Below, one piece after another: positions 20,686-29,525 of a stretch of 64,000 nucleotides of DNA. This DNA is from Hyphomicrobiales bacterium. Its GTDB lineage: Bacteria > Pseudomonadota > Alphaproteobacteria > Rhizobiales > Beijerinckiaceae. Location: NCBI GenBank assembly GCA_900473415.1, contig UCLR01000032.1:1-64000 (forward strand). The letters run 5' to 3'. Each line of letters opens with the position of its first letter. Positions within the stretch are counted from its first letter, which is position 1. The notes beneath the pieces are model-generated. The model was not told the DNA's origin and did not search any database. It saw only the letters and a list, made by a program, of their open reading frames with translations. The position numbers and the translations under genes are program-made.

Positions 20686-21207
20686 ATGGCACCCGCGATT
20701 CGCATTCTCGGCGTCGATCCCGGCCTCCGGAAAACCGGCTGGGGCGTCGTCGTCTCCGAAGGCAGCAAGCTTTCCTTTGTCGCCTGCGGCTGCATCGAGA
20801 GCGACGGAAATCTCTCGCTGGGCGAGCGCCTGCGCCAGCTCCACGAGGGGCTGCACAAGGTCATCGACGCCCACCGCCCGCATGAGGCGGCAGTGGAGGA
20901 GACCTTCATCAACCGCGACCCGCAATCGGCGCTGAAACTCGGCCAGGCCCGCGGCATCGCGCTGGTCGTGCCCTCGCTCGCGGGTCTGAGCGTCGCGGAA
21001 TATGCCGCCAACCTCGTCAAGAAGACGGTGGTCGGTGTCGGCCATGCGGACAAGAAGCAAGTGCAGGCGATGATCCGCGTGCTGCTGCCGAAAGCCGAGA
21101 CCAGTTCGGCCGACGCGGCGGACGCGCTTGCGGTCGCAATTTGCCATGCCCAGCATCGCGGCATGAAGGCGCTGGTCGCGCAGATGCGCGTGGCGGGTAG
21201 AGCGTGA
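20686..21207 (+). CDS. ruvC: Crossover junction endodeoxyribonuclease RuvC
   Basis: Resolves Holliday junctions. 173 residues; the four catalytic acidic residues are visible as Asp11 ([13 protein letters not shown]), Glu71 ([11 protein letters not shown]), and Asp143 and Asp146 ([15 protein letters not shown]). It is the first gene of the ruvCAB group, followed by ruvA after 19 bases. The C-terminal basic tail is normal. Confidence 0.97.
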   Translation: MAPAIRILGVDPGLRKTGWGVVVSEGSKLSFVACGCIESDGNLSLGERLRQLHEGLHKVIDAHRPHEAAVEETFINRDPQSALKLGQARGIALVVPSLAGLSVAEYAANLVKKTVVGVGHADKKQVQAMIRVLLPKAETSSADAADALAVAICHAQHRGMKALVAQMRVAGRA

Positions 21208-21226
21208 CGTCTTTGAGAGGCAGGCG

Positions 21227-21844
21227 ATGATCGGCAAGCTCAAGGGCCTGATCGATTCCTATGGCGAGGACCACGTCATCATCGACGTGCAGGGCGTCGG
21301 CTATGTCGTGCAGTGTTCGTCGCGCACGCTGCAGCGCCTCCCCAAGCCCGGCGAGGCGGCCGCGCTCTCGATCGAGACCCACGTCCGCGAGGATGCGATC
21401 CGGCTCTATGGCTTCATGTCCGATGTCGAGCGGGACTGGTTCCGGCTGATGCAGGTCGTGCAGGGCGTCGGCGCCAAGGTCGCGCTCGCCATCCTCTCGA
21501 CGCTCGAGCCCGGAGCGCTCGCCACCGCCATCGCCACCAACGACAAGGCGGCGATCGCGCGCGCCCCCGGCGTCGGCCCCAAGCTCGCCCAACGTCTCTG
21601 CGCCGAGCTCAAGGACAAGGCCCCCGCCTTCGGCCATATCGACCCCGGCGTCGCCCAGCTCGCCGGCGCGCTGGAAGACAGGAAGCTGCCCCAGCCCGTC
21701 GCAGACGCCGTCTCGGCGCTCGCCAATCTCGGCTATCCGCAGGCCCAGGCCGTCGCCGCCGTCGCAGCCGCGTCCAAGGCCGCGGGCGAAGGCGCCGGGA
21801 CGGCCCAGCTCATCAAGCTGGGCCTGAAGGAATTGGCGAAATGA
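21227..21844 (+). CDS. ruvA: Holliday junction branch migration protein RuvA
   Basis: Tetrameric junction-binding subunit that loads the RuvB motor. 205 residues: OB-fold domain I ([19 protein letters not shown]), helix-hairpin-helix domain II with [14 protein letters not shown] and [17 protein letters not shown], and flexible C-terminal domain III that binds RuvB. Its TGA stop overlaps the ATG of the following GNAT gene (ATGA), so the downstream gene is translationally coupled. Confidence 0.96.
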   Translation: MIGKLKGLIDSYGEDHVIIDVQGVGYVVQCSSRTLQRLPKPGEAAALSIETHVREDAIRLYGFMSDVERDWFRLMQVVQGVGAKVALAILSTLEPGALATAIATNDKAAIARAPGVGPKLAQRLCAELKDKAPAFGHIDPGVAQLAGALEDRKLPQPVADAVSALANLGYPQAQAVAAVAAASKAAGEGAGTAQLIKLGLKELAK

Positions 21845-22329
21845 CTTCGCCGGGCCGGCTCGAACTGCGGGTCGTCACCGACAAGAGCGAGCTGCTGCGG
21901 ATCATGATGGCGGCCTGGGGCTCGCATCGCATGATGATCAGCCTGCACGTCTACGACGTCGCCGAGATCGACGCGCTGGGACTTTTTGAACCCGACGGCA
22001 GCACGGCGGCGCTGGCGAGCTGGACGGTCCGTGGCGAGACCGCCTATCTCTGCGCCCTGCATTCGCTGAGGCCCGGCGAGGGCGCGGCTATCCGCATGCT
22101 CGACGCCGTGATCTTCGCCGCCCGCAAGGCCGGCGCGAAGAAGCTCAAGGCGATGCTGACCAATGACAACATGCCGGGGCTGACCTTCTATCAGCGGCGC
22201 GGTTTCCGTCTCTCGGGGGTTTATCTCGAAGCCATCGACGCCTATCGCTCGGTCGTGCCGACCATCATCAAGACGGGATACAAGGACATCCCGATCCATG
22301 ACGCCATCGAGCTGGAGATCGCATTGTGA
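21841..22329 (+). CDS. GNAT-like N-acetyltransferase inserted in the ruv operon
   Basis: 162 residues starting [15 protein letters not shown], overlapping the ruvA stop by four bases. The GNAT pattern shows as a strand with [21 protein letters not shown] (candidate acetyl-CoA site region) and the terminal element [21 protein letters not shown], which is a typical motif B/C ending. The substrate is unknown. It keeps the GC-rich composition of its neighbours, unlike the next gene. Close coupling to ruvA means it is expressed with the recombination genes, but no functional tie is established. Confidence 0.78.
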   Translation: MTSPGRLELRVVTDKSELLRIMMAAWGSHRMMISLHVYDVAEIDALGLFEPDGSTAALASWTVRGETAYLCALHSLRPGEGAAIRMLDAVIFAARKAGAKKLKAMLTNDNMPGLTFYQRRGFRLSGVYLEAIDAYRSVVPTIIKTGYKDIPIHDAIELEIAL

Positions 22330-22393
22330 GAACCTTCACTTATAAATAATACAATCCGATCAAAGGTCAAAATATAGGAAATACCATAATACA

Positions 22394-22855
22394 ATGATCC
22401 GAATAAAAATCATATTATTCTTCGTAATATTAGGACCAATCCTAGGATTGATATCATCGATATTTGGATTATATATAACGGAATATGCAGACAATACAGG
22501 AGAATCCATACCCAAGTCACTATCACCCGCAAGAATATTGGCAGCAAACGCAATTGGCTTCCTTCCCGCATTTATCACGGGAATTTCCTCCTGCCTTACA
22601 GCGGGAGAGAACGGTCAATTCTCATTGAAACGGGCTTTAATTTCCAGCGCAGCAATCGGCGTAATAATCAGCCTCCTCCTAACTTCTCCATTTCTTTTGC
22701 GCGGCTATGACATCCCGCCCGAATCAATTTCAGAGCGCCTTCGGGCTGCCTCGATGATTATATGGGCTCATGTCGGCGCAGCGATGCTCTCATGGGTTTT
22801 ATGGGAGTTGTTGCGACGCGGAGCCATAATGGCCTCGAAGAGACAAGAAGCATGA
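22394..22855 (+). CDS. AT-rich four-helix membrane protein of unknown function
   Basis: A 153-residue protein that I do not recognise. Four hydrophobic segments are visible at about residues 4-25, 47-68, 82-102 and 122-143, with a short charged C terminus (LLRRGAIMASKRQEA). Hand counts per 60-base line give about 25 % GC at the 5' end, rising to about 55 % at the 3' end, far below the neighbours. AGA and ATA codons, avoided elsewhere, are frequent. It sits between the GNAT gene and ruvB with only six bases before ruvB. Composition suggests acquisition from another source, or a tolerated fast-changing gene. Coding status rests on an intact frame with plausible membrane topology. Confidence 0.62.
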   Translation: MIRIKIILFFVILGPILGLISSIFGLYITEYADNTGESIPKSLSPARILAANAIGFLPAFITGISSCLTAGENGQFSLKRALISSAAIGVIISLLLTSPFLLRGYDIPPESISERLRAASMIIWAHVGAAMLSWVLWELLRRGAIMASKRQEA

Positions 22856-22861
22856 CGTCAA

Positions 22862-23911
22862 ATGGCTGAATCCCGCCCCGGCCTCCTCTCTGCCGAACGC
22901 CGCGACGACGACAGCGAAGCCTCGCTGCGTCCGCTCTCGCTGTCCGACTTCACCGGCCAGGCGGCGGCGCGCGCGAATCTCCAAGTGTTCATCAACGCGG
23001 CCAAGAGCCGTGGCGATGCGCTCGACCATGTCCTCTTCGTCGGGCCGCCGGGCCTCGGCAAGACGACGCTGGCGCAGATCGTCGCCCGTGAGCTCGGCGT
23101 CAATTTCCGCTCGACCTCGGGCCCGGTCATCGCCAAGGCCGGAGACCTCGCCGCCCAGCTCACCAATCTCGAAGAGCGCGACGTGCTCTTCATCGACGAG
23201 ATCCATCGCCTCAACCCGGCGGTGGAGGAAATCCTCTATCCGGCGATGGAGGACTACCAGCTCGACCTGATCATCGGCGAAGGCCCGGCGGCGCGCTCGG
23301 TCAAGATCGACCTGCCGAAATTCACCCTCGTCGGCGCCACCACCCGCGCCGGCTTGCTGACGACGCCACTCAGGGACCGCTTCGGCATCCCGATCCGCCT
23401 GCAGTTCTACACGGTCGAGGAATTGCAGGGCATCGTCGCGCGCGGCGCCCGCGTGCTCGGCGTGCCGATGTCGGATGACGGCGCCAATGAGATCGCCAAG
23501 CGCTCCCGCGGCACGCCGCGCATTGCGGGGCGCCTGCTCCGGCGCGTGCGCGACTTCGCCATCGTCGACGGCGACCCGATCGTCACCCGCAAGGTCGCCG
23601 ACAAGGCGCTCTCGCTGCTCGATGTCGACGCCATCGGCCTCGACCAGATGGATCGGCGCTATCTCACCACCGTCGCGATCAATTTCGGCGGCGGCCCGGT
23701 CGGGATCGAGACCATCGCCGCCTCGCTCTCCGAGCCGCGCGATGCGATCGAGGAAATCATCGAGCCCTTCCTGCTCCAGCAGGGCTTCATCCAGCGCACG
23801 CCGCGCGGGCGTCTGCTGACGCCCCACGCCTTCCGCCATCTCGGCATGCCCGAGCCATCGCGCGAGACGGCGCAGTTCGGGCTGTTCGGAAATGACGAGG
23901 ACGAGGCGTGA
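22862..23911 (+). CDS. ruvB: Holliday junction branch migration helicase RuvB
   Basis: AAA+ motor of branch migration. 349 residues: Walker [10 protein letters not shown] at 61-69, Walker [11 protein letters not shown], sensor 1 [11 protein letters not shown], arginine finger in [13 protein letters not shown], and the C-terminal winged-helix domain ([12 protein letters not shown] and [10 protein letters not shown]). It is separated from ruvA by two accessory genes. No strong SD is evident ahead of its ATG; only AAGAAG lies about a dozen bases upstream, inside the end of the AT-rich gene, so coupling to that gene is likely. Confidence 0.97.
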   Translation: MAESRPGLLSAERRDDDSEASLRPLSLSDFTGQAAARANLQVFINAAKSRGDALDHVLFVGPPGLGKTTLAQIVARELGVNFRSTSGPVIAKAGDLAAQLTNLEERDVLFIDEIHRLNPAVEEILYPAMEDYQLDLIIGEGPAARSVKIDLPKFTLVGATTRAGLLTTPLRDRFGIPIRLQFYTVEELQGIVARGARVLGVPMSDDGANEIAKRSRGTPRIAGRLLRRVRDFAIVDGDPIVTRKVADKALSLLDVDAIGLDQMDRRYLTTVAINFGGGPVGIETIAASLSEPRDAIEEIIEPFLLQQGFIQRTPRGRLLTPHAFRHLGMPEPSRETAQFGLFGNDEDEA

Positions 23912-24453
23912 GGCAGGCCGTTCGGAATGTCGCGTTGGCGATCGCCCTGACGGGCCTGTTCGCGCTTCTGGCGGTTTCAGCTCGCGCCGGCGATGACGTC
24001 CCGCGTGGGCCGGTGGAAGAAGGGTACGCCATCACGATCAAGCTGCTGGCAGCTAAGGGCAAGGCTCCGCCGCCGGCCTGGCGCCCGCCGCATCGTGACA
24101 AGCTGATGAGCAAGAGCCTCGCCGCACTCTTCGCCCGCGACGATCTCTATCAGGACGAGAGCGGCGAGATGGGCCAGATCGACGCCGATCCCTTCCTCAA
24201 CGGCCAGGACGGCGAGGTGAAGAAGCTGAGCTTCGACACGATCCCCGTCGCGGCCGGCAAGGCGACGGTGGTGGCCAATTTCCGCAGTTTCGGAAGGCCT
24301 GTCGTGGTCCAGTTCCAGATGGTCCGCGAGAACGGCGGCTGGCGCATCGACGACATCGTCAACCAGTTCGAGGGCAAGAGCTATTCGATCCGCGAGGCCC
24401 TCTCGCAGCCCTATGATTGCGGCTCCTTCATGGACAAGCCCTGCAAGCGCTGA
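23908..24453 (+). CDS. Secreted hypothetical protein (possible DUF3828-like)
   Basis: 181 residues from a GTG start that overlaps the ruvB stop (GTGA). Residues 1-27 are a signal peptide ([20 protein letters not shown]). The mature part has [16 protein letters not shown]-like and [16 protein letters not shown] segments, then an NTF2-like strand pattern ending [16 protein letters not shown], and two cysteines near the C terminus ([12 protein letters not shown]) that could form a disulphide. Resemblance to the DUF3828 group is tentative. It is probably periplasmic and cotranscribed with ruvB. Confidence 0.7.
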   Translation: MRQAVRNVALAIALTGLFALLAVSARAGDDVPRGPVEEGYAITIKLLAAKGKAPPPAWRPPHRDKLMSKSLAALFARDDLYQDESGEMGQIDADPFLNGQDGEVKKLSFDTIPVAAGKATVVANFRSFGRPVVVQFQMVRENGGWRIDDIVNQFEGKSYSIREALSQPYDCGSFMDKPCKR

Positions 24454-24476
24454 GCGCTCGCAGGGCGCGCGGCGGC

Positions 24477-24986
24477 CTACTTCCGGGCGATCTTCGCCCG
24501 CATCATGGCGGGGCGAGCACCGGCGTCCTTGAGCGCGCCGGATTTCGCGGCCTTCGGATTCTCGATCGGCTGCATGCCCTTGCGAGCCGTCCGGCTCTTC
24601 GGGCGTTCAAGCACGTTCTCGCGCTGCTTCAGGGCGAGCGCCTTGCGGGCGAGGCTACGCTGGCTCGGCGCGCGCAGCTTCTCGGCACGGCGGGTCTGCT
24701 CGGCTCCCACCCTCTTGAGCGCGACCGTCAGCGCATCGGCCTTGGCCTTGGTTCCGTGGTTGTCCGAGGCCGCGCGCGTACCCTGCGGCGGCGCCTTCCC
24801 GCGGAACTCGCGGCGCTGCTGGCGGGCGATGTCGCGGGCGCGATTGCGCCGCTCGCGCAGGGTCCGGCCGAGATCGCGCAGGCCCTCGTCGCTTTCGCCC
24901 GGGAGCTTGCCGCGCCGGGTGCGCCCCACGAGGTCGCGTTCGGATTTGTCGAGAAGCCGGTCGAGTGCCTTGGCAGATAGCGACAT
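24477..24986 (-). CDS. Strongly basic hypothetical protein
   Basis: 169 residues from an ATG with a clear SD (GGAGGA). The sequence is rich in Arg, Lys and Ala with few hydrophobic stretches and no membrane segment. It begins MSLSAKALDRLLDKSERDLV and continues with repeated short basic helices (LGRTLRERRNRARDIARQQR). It looks disordered or nucleic-acid binding, but no named domain is recognised. It converges on the secreted protein gene and diverges from ybgC. The clear SD and lack of a competing frame support it being real. Confidence 0.62.
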   Translation of the reverse strand: MSLSAKALDRLLDKSERDLVGRTRRGKLPGESDEGLRDLGRTLRERRNRARDIARQQRREFRGKAPPQGTRAASDNHGTKAKADALTVALKRVGAEQTRRAEKLRAPSQRSLARKALALKQRENVLERPKSRTARKGMQPIENPKAAKSGALKDAGARPAMMRAKIARK

Positions 24987-25093
24987 GGAATTCCTCCGTA
25001 GCGTCGTTGCCCCGCCCACGGTCACGCGCCCGGCGCCTGTTTTGTTCCCGCAGCCATTTACTCGCGCTGCGTCTGGCCTATATGCCGGCCTCC

Positions 25094-25498
25094 ATGACCA
25101 AGACCCATCAGATCACTGTCCGCGTCTATTATGAAGACACGGATTTTTCCGGCGTCGTCTATCACGCCTCCTATCTGCGCTTCATGGAACGCGGTCGCAC
25201 GGAGCTGATCCGCGCGCTAGGCGTCGAGCAGCGCGAGCTTTTCGACGGCGAGACGGCGCTGGGCTTCGCCGTGCGCAAGATGACGATCGACTTCCTGCGG
25301 CCGGCGGTGATGGACGATCTCCTCACCATCGAGACACGCTCGATCGAGGCGCGCGGCGCCACCATGGACCTGGAGCAGCGCGTGCTGCGCGGCGATGACG
25401 TGCTGATCTCTGCGCAGGTCAAGGTCGCCTGCGTCGGCGGTGGCCGGGCGCGCCGCATTCCGGATGGGCTGCGCAAGCAGCTGATGCTCGACGAATGA
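25094..25498 (+). CDS. ybgC: Tol-Pal-associated acyl-CoA thioesterase YbgC
   Basis: A hot-dog-fold thioesterase, usually the first gene of the tol-pal cluster, acting on acyl-CoA or acyl-ACP at the cytoplasmic face of the membrane. 134 residues from 25094; the active-site motif is YYEDTDFSGVVYHASYLRFMERGRTE, with the catalytic Asp in the DTDxxGVVYH pattern. ATG 25082 is an alternative start 12 bases upstream; neither has a convincing SD. Two extra genes (TetR and DUF2852) separate it from tolQ, unlike the common order. Confidence 0.92.
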   Translation: MTKTHQITVRVYYEDTDFSGVVYHASYLRFMERGRTELIRALGVEQRELFDGETALGFAVRKMTIDFLRPAVMDDLLTIETRSIEARGATMDLEQRVLRGDDVLISAQVKVACVGGGRARRIPDGLRKQLMLDE

Positions 25499-25552
25499 GC
25501 CGATGAAGATCGGCATCGACGCTGGCCCCGCCGCCATGTTAGCGCTCCTTAC

Positions 25553-26212
25553 ATGAGCTGGAAGCGCGACAGGCCCGAACACCCCCGCGGCTATCACCAC
25601 GGCAACCTCAAGGAGGAGCTGGTGCGCGCCGCGCTCGGGCTGATCGGCGAGAAGGGGCCGAACGGCTTCACCTTCGCCGAGGCCGCGCGGCTCGCCGGCG
25701 TCAGCCCCGCCGCGCCCTACCGCCATTTCCGCGACCGCGACGAGCTGCTCGCCGATGTCGCCGCCCGCGGCTTCCAGGCCTTCGAGGCGACGCTCGTGCG
25801 AGCCTGGGACCAGGGCCGTCCCGACCCGGAGACCGCCTTCCACCGGCTCGGCCGCGCCTATCTCGCATTCGCCCATGACGAACCGGCCTATTACTCGGCC
25901 ATGTTCGAGGCCGGCGTGTCGCTCGATGCCAGCCCGGAGCTGCGCGCCTCGGCCGACCGCGCCTTCGCAGGCCTGCGACAGGCCGCCGAGGCGCTGATCG
26001 CTGGGCTGCCGCAGAACAAGCGCCCGCCCGCGCTGATGATGGCGCTACATATCTGGGCAATGTCGCACGGCATCGCCGCTCTCTTCGGCCGCGCCGATGG
26101 CGGGCGCCGGCCGCTGCCGATGTCCGCCGCCGAGCTGCTCGAGGCCGGCATGCTGATCTATCTCCAGGGCCTCGGAATCGGCCCGGAAACCGCCTCCCCG
26201 CCTGCCGGCTGA
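25553..26212 (+). CDS. TetR/AcrR-family transcriptional regulator
   Basis: 219 residues. The N-terminal helix-turn-helix domain spans about 12-65 (GYHHGNLKEELVRAALGLIG, then FTFAEAARLAGVSPAAPYRHF with recognition helix). The C-terminal half is the ligand domain of the WHG type (YLAFAHDEPAYYSAMFEAGV, MMALHIWAMSHGIAALF). A perfect 8-3-8 palindrome just downstream (26262-26280) overlaps the promoter of the next gene and is a likely target. The ligand is unknown. Confidence 0.88.
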   Translation: MSWKRDRPEHPRGYHHGNLKEELVRAALGLIGEKGPNGFTFAEAARLAGVSPAAPYRHFRDRDELLADVAARGFQAFEATLVRAWDQGRPDPETAFHRLGRAYLAFAHDEPAYYSAMFEAGVSLDASPELRASADRAFAGLRQAAEALIAGLPQNKRPPALMMALHIWAMSHGIAALFGRADGGRRPLPMSAAELLEAGMLIYLQGLGIGPETASPPAG

Positions 26213-26233
26213 CGATTTTTCGCACGGCCGTTC

Positions 26234-26280
26234 TTGACAAGAAGGCTAGCCGCGCGCATTTATGTAAATGTGATTTACAT
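26234..26280 (+). promoter_or_regulatory. Promoter with TetR-type operator upstream of the DUF2852 gene
   Basis: TTGACA (26234-26239) and ATTTAT (26258-26263) are spaced 18 bases. The perfect inverted repeat ATGTAAAT-GTG-ATTTACAT (26262-26280) overlaps and follows the -10 box, so a bound repressor would block initiation. It lies 50 bases after the TetR gene and 25 before the DUF2852 start. Confidence 0.6.
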
Positions 26281-26305
26281 TCACGTCATTGGACGGAGGA
26301 GGACC

Positions 26306-26764
26306 ATGCCGATCGTCGAGAAGCTGGACGAATATGGGAAGGGAGCCTGGATCGCCTTCGCGGTGCTCGGCTTCATCGTGTTCTGGCCCCTGGGTCTGGC
26401 GACCCTGGCTTTTCTTTACTGGAGTGGACGCATGGGTTGTGGTTACGCGGGAGACCGTTACGAGCACCGGATGAACCGCCTGCAGGACAAGATGGACCGC
26501 ATGCGGGAGCGCATGGCCGGCCGTGAAGGCCGCGGTTTCGGCGGCGGCTTCGGTGGCTGGGGCCGCGGGCCTTCGAGCGGCAACCGCGCCTTCGACGAGT
26601 ATCGTGCCGAGACGCTGCGCCGTCTCGAGGACGAGCAGCGCGAGTTCCACGACTTCCTGGGCCGCCTGCGCATGGCCCGCGACAAGGCCGAGTTCGATCA
26701 GTTCATGAACGAACGCCGCAACAACCCGCCAGCCAATCCCCCGGCCCAACCCGACGCGGCCTGA
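26306..26764 (+). CDS. DUF2852 domain-containing membrane protein
   Basis: 152 residues from an ATG preceded by the strong SD GGAGGAGG. Residues 12-37 form one membrane segment (WIAFAVLGFIVFWPLGLATL), followed by a Met- and Arg-rich amphipathic stretch (MNRLQDKMDRMRERM), a Gly-rich linker, and the conserved FDEYRAETLRRLEDEQREFH helix. The family is common in Rhizobiales; its function is unknown. The upstream TetR gene and operator imply inducible expression, perhaps in envelope stress (inference). Confidence 0.85.
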   Translation: MPIVEKLDEYGKGAWIAFAVLGFIVFWPLGLATLAFLYWSGRMGCGYAGDRYEHRMNRLQDKMDRMRERMAGREGRGFGGGFGGWGRGPSSGNRAFDEYRAETLRRLEDEQREFHDFLGRLRMARDKAEFDQFMNERRNNPPANPPAQPDAA

Positions 26765-26808
26765 AGCCGGCGACACAATTCTGACGCGCAGTCTCTGCGC
26801 CCGCCTCG

Positions 26809-26837
26809 CCCGCTCCGCGCAAACGGAGCGGGTTTTT
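26809..26837 (+). terminator. Intrinsic terminator after the DUF2852 gene
   Basis: A 9-bp perfect stem (CCCGCTCCG at 26809-26817 with CGGAGCGGG at 26824-26832) is followed by TTTTT. It insulates tolQ from the upstream TetR/DUF2852 unit. Confidence 0.92.
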
Positions 26838-27119
26838 CATGTTCAGAGCACTGGCGGGGGATGCGCGGCCCTGGCGTATACGCCACATTAACCTTGCCGG
26901 AGGCTTAACTCGATACCAGCAGGCGTTTCGTGGAAACCCCGTTTCGGCCCATCTTTCGCCAATTTCACGCGCGATTGACGGGATACGGCATTTTCCCCGG
27001 ATCGCGGAAACGGGCGGCGGCGTGGGTCTCCCGCGACGCGAGCGGCGGGGTTTGGGCCAAAGCTCGGGCCTTTAGGGTTCGGCCGGCGGCCATACCGCCT
27101 GGGTGAGAAGGATGACAGG
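26838..27119. other. Intergenic region upstream of tolQ
   Basis: No gene is supported in these 282 bases. They must hold the tol promoter, because a terminator closes the previous unit. TTAACC and TTAACT occur near 26889 and 26904, but their spacing (13 bases between TTAA cores) does not fit a CtrA full site. An AAGGA SD precedes the tolQ ATG. Confidence 0.6.
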
Positions 27120-27830
27120 ATGAACCCCGCCGACGTTGCGCAGGCCGCGCCGCAGATCGACATGTCGTTCTGGACGCTGTTCTGGCATGCTCACATCGTC
27201 GTCAAGCTGGTGATGATGGGACTGATCGGCGCCTCGATCTGGTGCTGGTCGATCATCATCGACAAGACGCTGCTCTACCGCCGCACCCGCCGCGACATGG
27301 ACGCTTTCGAGGAGAGCTTCTGGTCGGGCCGCTCGCTCGAGGAGCTTTATCGCGATCTCGCCGGCCGGCCGGTCAACGACATGGCCGCGGTCTTCGTGGC
27401 GGCGATGCGCGAATGGAAGCGCTCCTTCGAGAATGGCGGCCGCTCGGTCGCCAGCCTCTCGCAGCGCATCGACAAGGTGCTGGACGTCACCATCCAGCGC
27501 GAGACCGAGCGGCTCGAATCGAAGCTGCTCGTCCTCTCCACCATCGCTTCGGCAGCGCCCTTCATCGGCCTTTTCGGCACGGTCTGGGGCATCATGCACT
27601 CCTTCACCGCGATCGCGGTCTCGAAGAACTCCTCGCTCGCGGTCGTCGCCCCCGGCATCGCGGAGGCGCTCTTCGCCACCGCGATCGGCCTCTTCGCCGC
27701 GATCCCTGCCCTGATGGCCTACAACAAGCTGCAGGCCGAGGTCGCGAAGGCGCAGGGGCGTCTGGAAGCCTTTGCCGACGAGTTCTCCGCGATCCTGTCG
27801 CGGCAGATCGACGAGCGCATGGCGGCGTGA
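27120..27830 (+). CDS. tolQ: Tol-Pal system proton-channel subunit TolQ
   Basis: Inner-membrane MotA/TolQ/ExbB protein that, with TolR, uses the proton gradient to energise TolA. 236 residues with three membrane segments at about 15-45, 135-160 and 178-200; the middle region contains APFIGLFGTVWGIMHSFTAI and the last VVAPGIAEALFATAIGLFAA, the channel-lining motifs. First gene of a tolQRAB run with short spacings. It is followed by tolR after 10 bases. Confidence 0.97.
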   Translation: MNPADVAQAAPQIDMSFWTLFWHAHIVVKLVMMGLIGASIWCWSIIIDKTLLYRRTRRDMDAFEESFWSGRSLEELYRDLAGRPVNDMAAVFVAAMREWKRSFENGGRSVASLSQRIDKVLDVTIQRETERLESKLLVLSTIASAAPFIGLFGTVWGIMHSFTAIAVSKNSSLAVVAPGIAEALFATAIGLFAAIPALMAYNKLQAEVAKAQGRLEAFADEFSAILSRQIDERMAA

Positions 27831-27840
27831 GGGCCTGACG

Positions 27841-28290
27841 ATGGGTATGTCCGCAGCCACAGCCGCCAAGGGCGGATCTCGCCGGGGCCGTCGCGGGCGC
27901 CGTCACGGCGCCATCGCCGAGATCAACATGACGCCGTTCATCGACGTCATGCTGGTGTTGCTGATCATCTTCATGGTCGCGGCGCCTCTGATTGCGACCG
28001 GCGTCCCGCTCGATCTGCCGCAGACCGGCGCCAAGCCGATCAATGTCGACCAGAAGCCGGTCACCATCGCTATCGACAGCAAGGGCCAGATCTTCCTGCA
28101 GGATCAGCCGACGCTGGAGCCCGACCTCGTCGCCAAGCTGCAGAGCCTGGCCAAGCAGGGCTTCGACGAGCGCATCTATGTGCGCGGCGACAAGCAGGTC
28201 GATTACGGCCGCGTGGCCTCGGTGATGTCGACCATCACCGCGGCTGGCTACAAGCGGGTCGCGCTGGTCACCGAACCGGCGAGCCGCTGA
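27841..28290 (+). CDS. tolR: Tol-Pal system proton-channel subunit TolR
   Basis: 149 residues: a basic cytoplasmic N terminus (GSRRGRRGRRHGAIAEINMT), one membrane helix with the proton-carrying Asp35 (TPFIDVMLVLLIIFMVAAP), and a periplasmic ExbD/TolR domain ending KRVALVTEPAS. Start 27841 is used because the preceding frame overlaps the end of tolQ without conserved sequence. Works with TolQ and TolA during cell constriction. Confidence 0.97.
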   Translation: MGMSAATAAKGGSRRGRRGRRHGAIAEINMTPFIDVMLVLLIIFMVAAPLIATGVPLDLPQTGAKPINVDQKPVTIAIDSKGQIFLQDQPTLEPDLVAKLQSLAKQGFDERIYVRGDKQVDYGRVASVMSTITAAGYKRVALVTEPASR

Positions 28291-28316
28291 GGGCGTAGAG
28301 CAGGGATGTTCAGAGC

Positions 28317-29525
28317 GTGAAGCTTTCGACCTCCGAACCTGGCATGCTGGTGTCGGCGCTTGGCCACGCGACGGTCCTCGTCGCGGGGTTGCTGGCGTTT
28401 TCGTCGCCTGCGCCACTGCCGGAGAACGAGGAGGCGATCGCCGTCGAGCTCGTCGACCCCAGCGCGCTGAATCAGGTCACCCATGGCGAGCGCAACGCCC
28501 AGAAGGTCGAAGCGCAGCCGAAGCCCCGCGCCGAGCGTCAGTCCGAGGTGGTCGAGCGCAAGGAGGCCGGCGAGGCCAAGACCGACACGCCTGCCCCGCC
28601 ATCGCGGCCGCCCGAGCTGAAGACCGCCGACGAGAACGCCTCCGCGCCCTTGCCGCCGACGCGCACGGCCGAGGCGGCGAAGCCGGAGGCAAAGCCGCCG
28701 GAGCCCGCCAAGCAGCCGCCGCAGAAGAGTGAGGCCGCCGCCGCCCGCGAGGCCGAGCAGAAGCGCGAGGAGCAGGCGAAGCTCGCCGAGGAGGCCGAAC
28801 TCGCCGCCAAGGCGAAGCAGGCCGAGGAAGAGCAGAAGGCCGCAGCCAAGGCGAAGGCCGAGGCCGACGCCCAGGCCGCCAAGCGCGCAGCCGACGCGAA
28901 GGCGAAGGCCGAAGCGCTCGCCAAGGCCGAGGCCGACAAGGCCGCCAAGGAAAAGGTCGAGGCTGCCGCCAAGGCCAAGGCTGAAGCCGAACAGAAGGCC
29001 AAGCTCGCCGCCGAGGCGAAGGCCAAGCAGGAGGCCGAAGCCAAGGCGAAGAAGGAAGCCGAGATCGCCAAGAACTTCAACGCGACCGACATCGAGCGGC
29101 TTCTGCAGTCGAAGGAAAAGGCGCAGTCCTCCGGTTCCGCGGCGCCTCAGGTCAACCGTACCGCTTCCCTCGGCACCGAGCGCGGCGCGGCGCAGAAGCT
29201 CAGCCCCTCGCTGCGCGCGCAGCTCATCGGCATCATCCAGGACCAGTTGCTGAAGTGCTGGAACGTGCCGATCGCGCTGGCCAATGCGCATGGCAGCGCC
29301 AATGTCGTTCCCTCCGTCAGGATGAAGCTCAATGCCGACGGCTCGCTTGCCGCCCAGCCCGGCGTGATCAATTCGTCGTCGGATCCGCTCTTCCGCGTCG
29401 CCGCCGATTCGGCGCTGACCGCGACCCGCCGCTGCGCGCCTTTGCGCATTCCGGCTCAATTCGCCTCCTATTATGACGACTGGCGCGACGTCGTCGTCAA
29501 TTTCGACGCAAGGGACGTACTGTGA
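28317..29525 (+). CDS. tolA: Cell envelope integrity protein TolA
   Basis: 402 residues from a GTG start. Membrane anchor at about 10-28 ([19 protein letters not shown]); Pro-rich and Ala/Lys/Glu-rich segments to about 255, with a long helical stretch ([19 protein letters not shown] and repeats) spanning the periplasm; and a globular C-terminal domain from about 300 ([20 protein letters not shown]) that contacts Pal and TolB. The low-complexity middle is typical and makes alignment unreliable. Its stop overlaps the tolB start (GTGA). Confidence 0.94.
   Translation: MKLSTSEPGMLVSALGHATVLVAGLLAFSSPAPLPENEEAIAVELVDPSALNQVTHGERNAQKVEAQPKPRAERQSEVVERKEAGEAKTDTPAPPSRPPELKTADENASAPLPPTRTAEAAKPEAKPPEPAKQPPQKSEAAAAREAEQKREEQAKLAEEAELAAKAKQAEEEQKAAAKAKAEADAQAAKRAADAKAKAEALAKAEADKAAKEKVEAAAKAKAEAEQKAKLAAEAKAKQEAEAKAKKEAEIAKNFNATDIERLLQSKEKAQSSGSAAPQVNRTASLGTERGAAQKLSPSLRAQLIGIIQDQLLKCWNVPIALANAHGSANVVPSVRMKLNADGSLAAQPGVINSSSDPLFRVAADSALTATRRCAPLRIPAQFASYYDDWRDVVVNFDARDVL

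Noticed and set aside
26889-26910. CtrA full site upstream of tolQ (TTAACC...TTAACT)
   Set aside because: The two TTAA cores are separated by 13 bases rather than seven.
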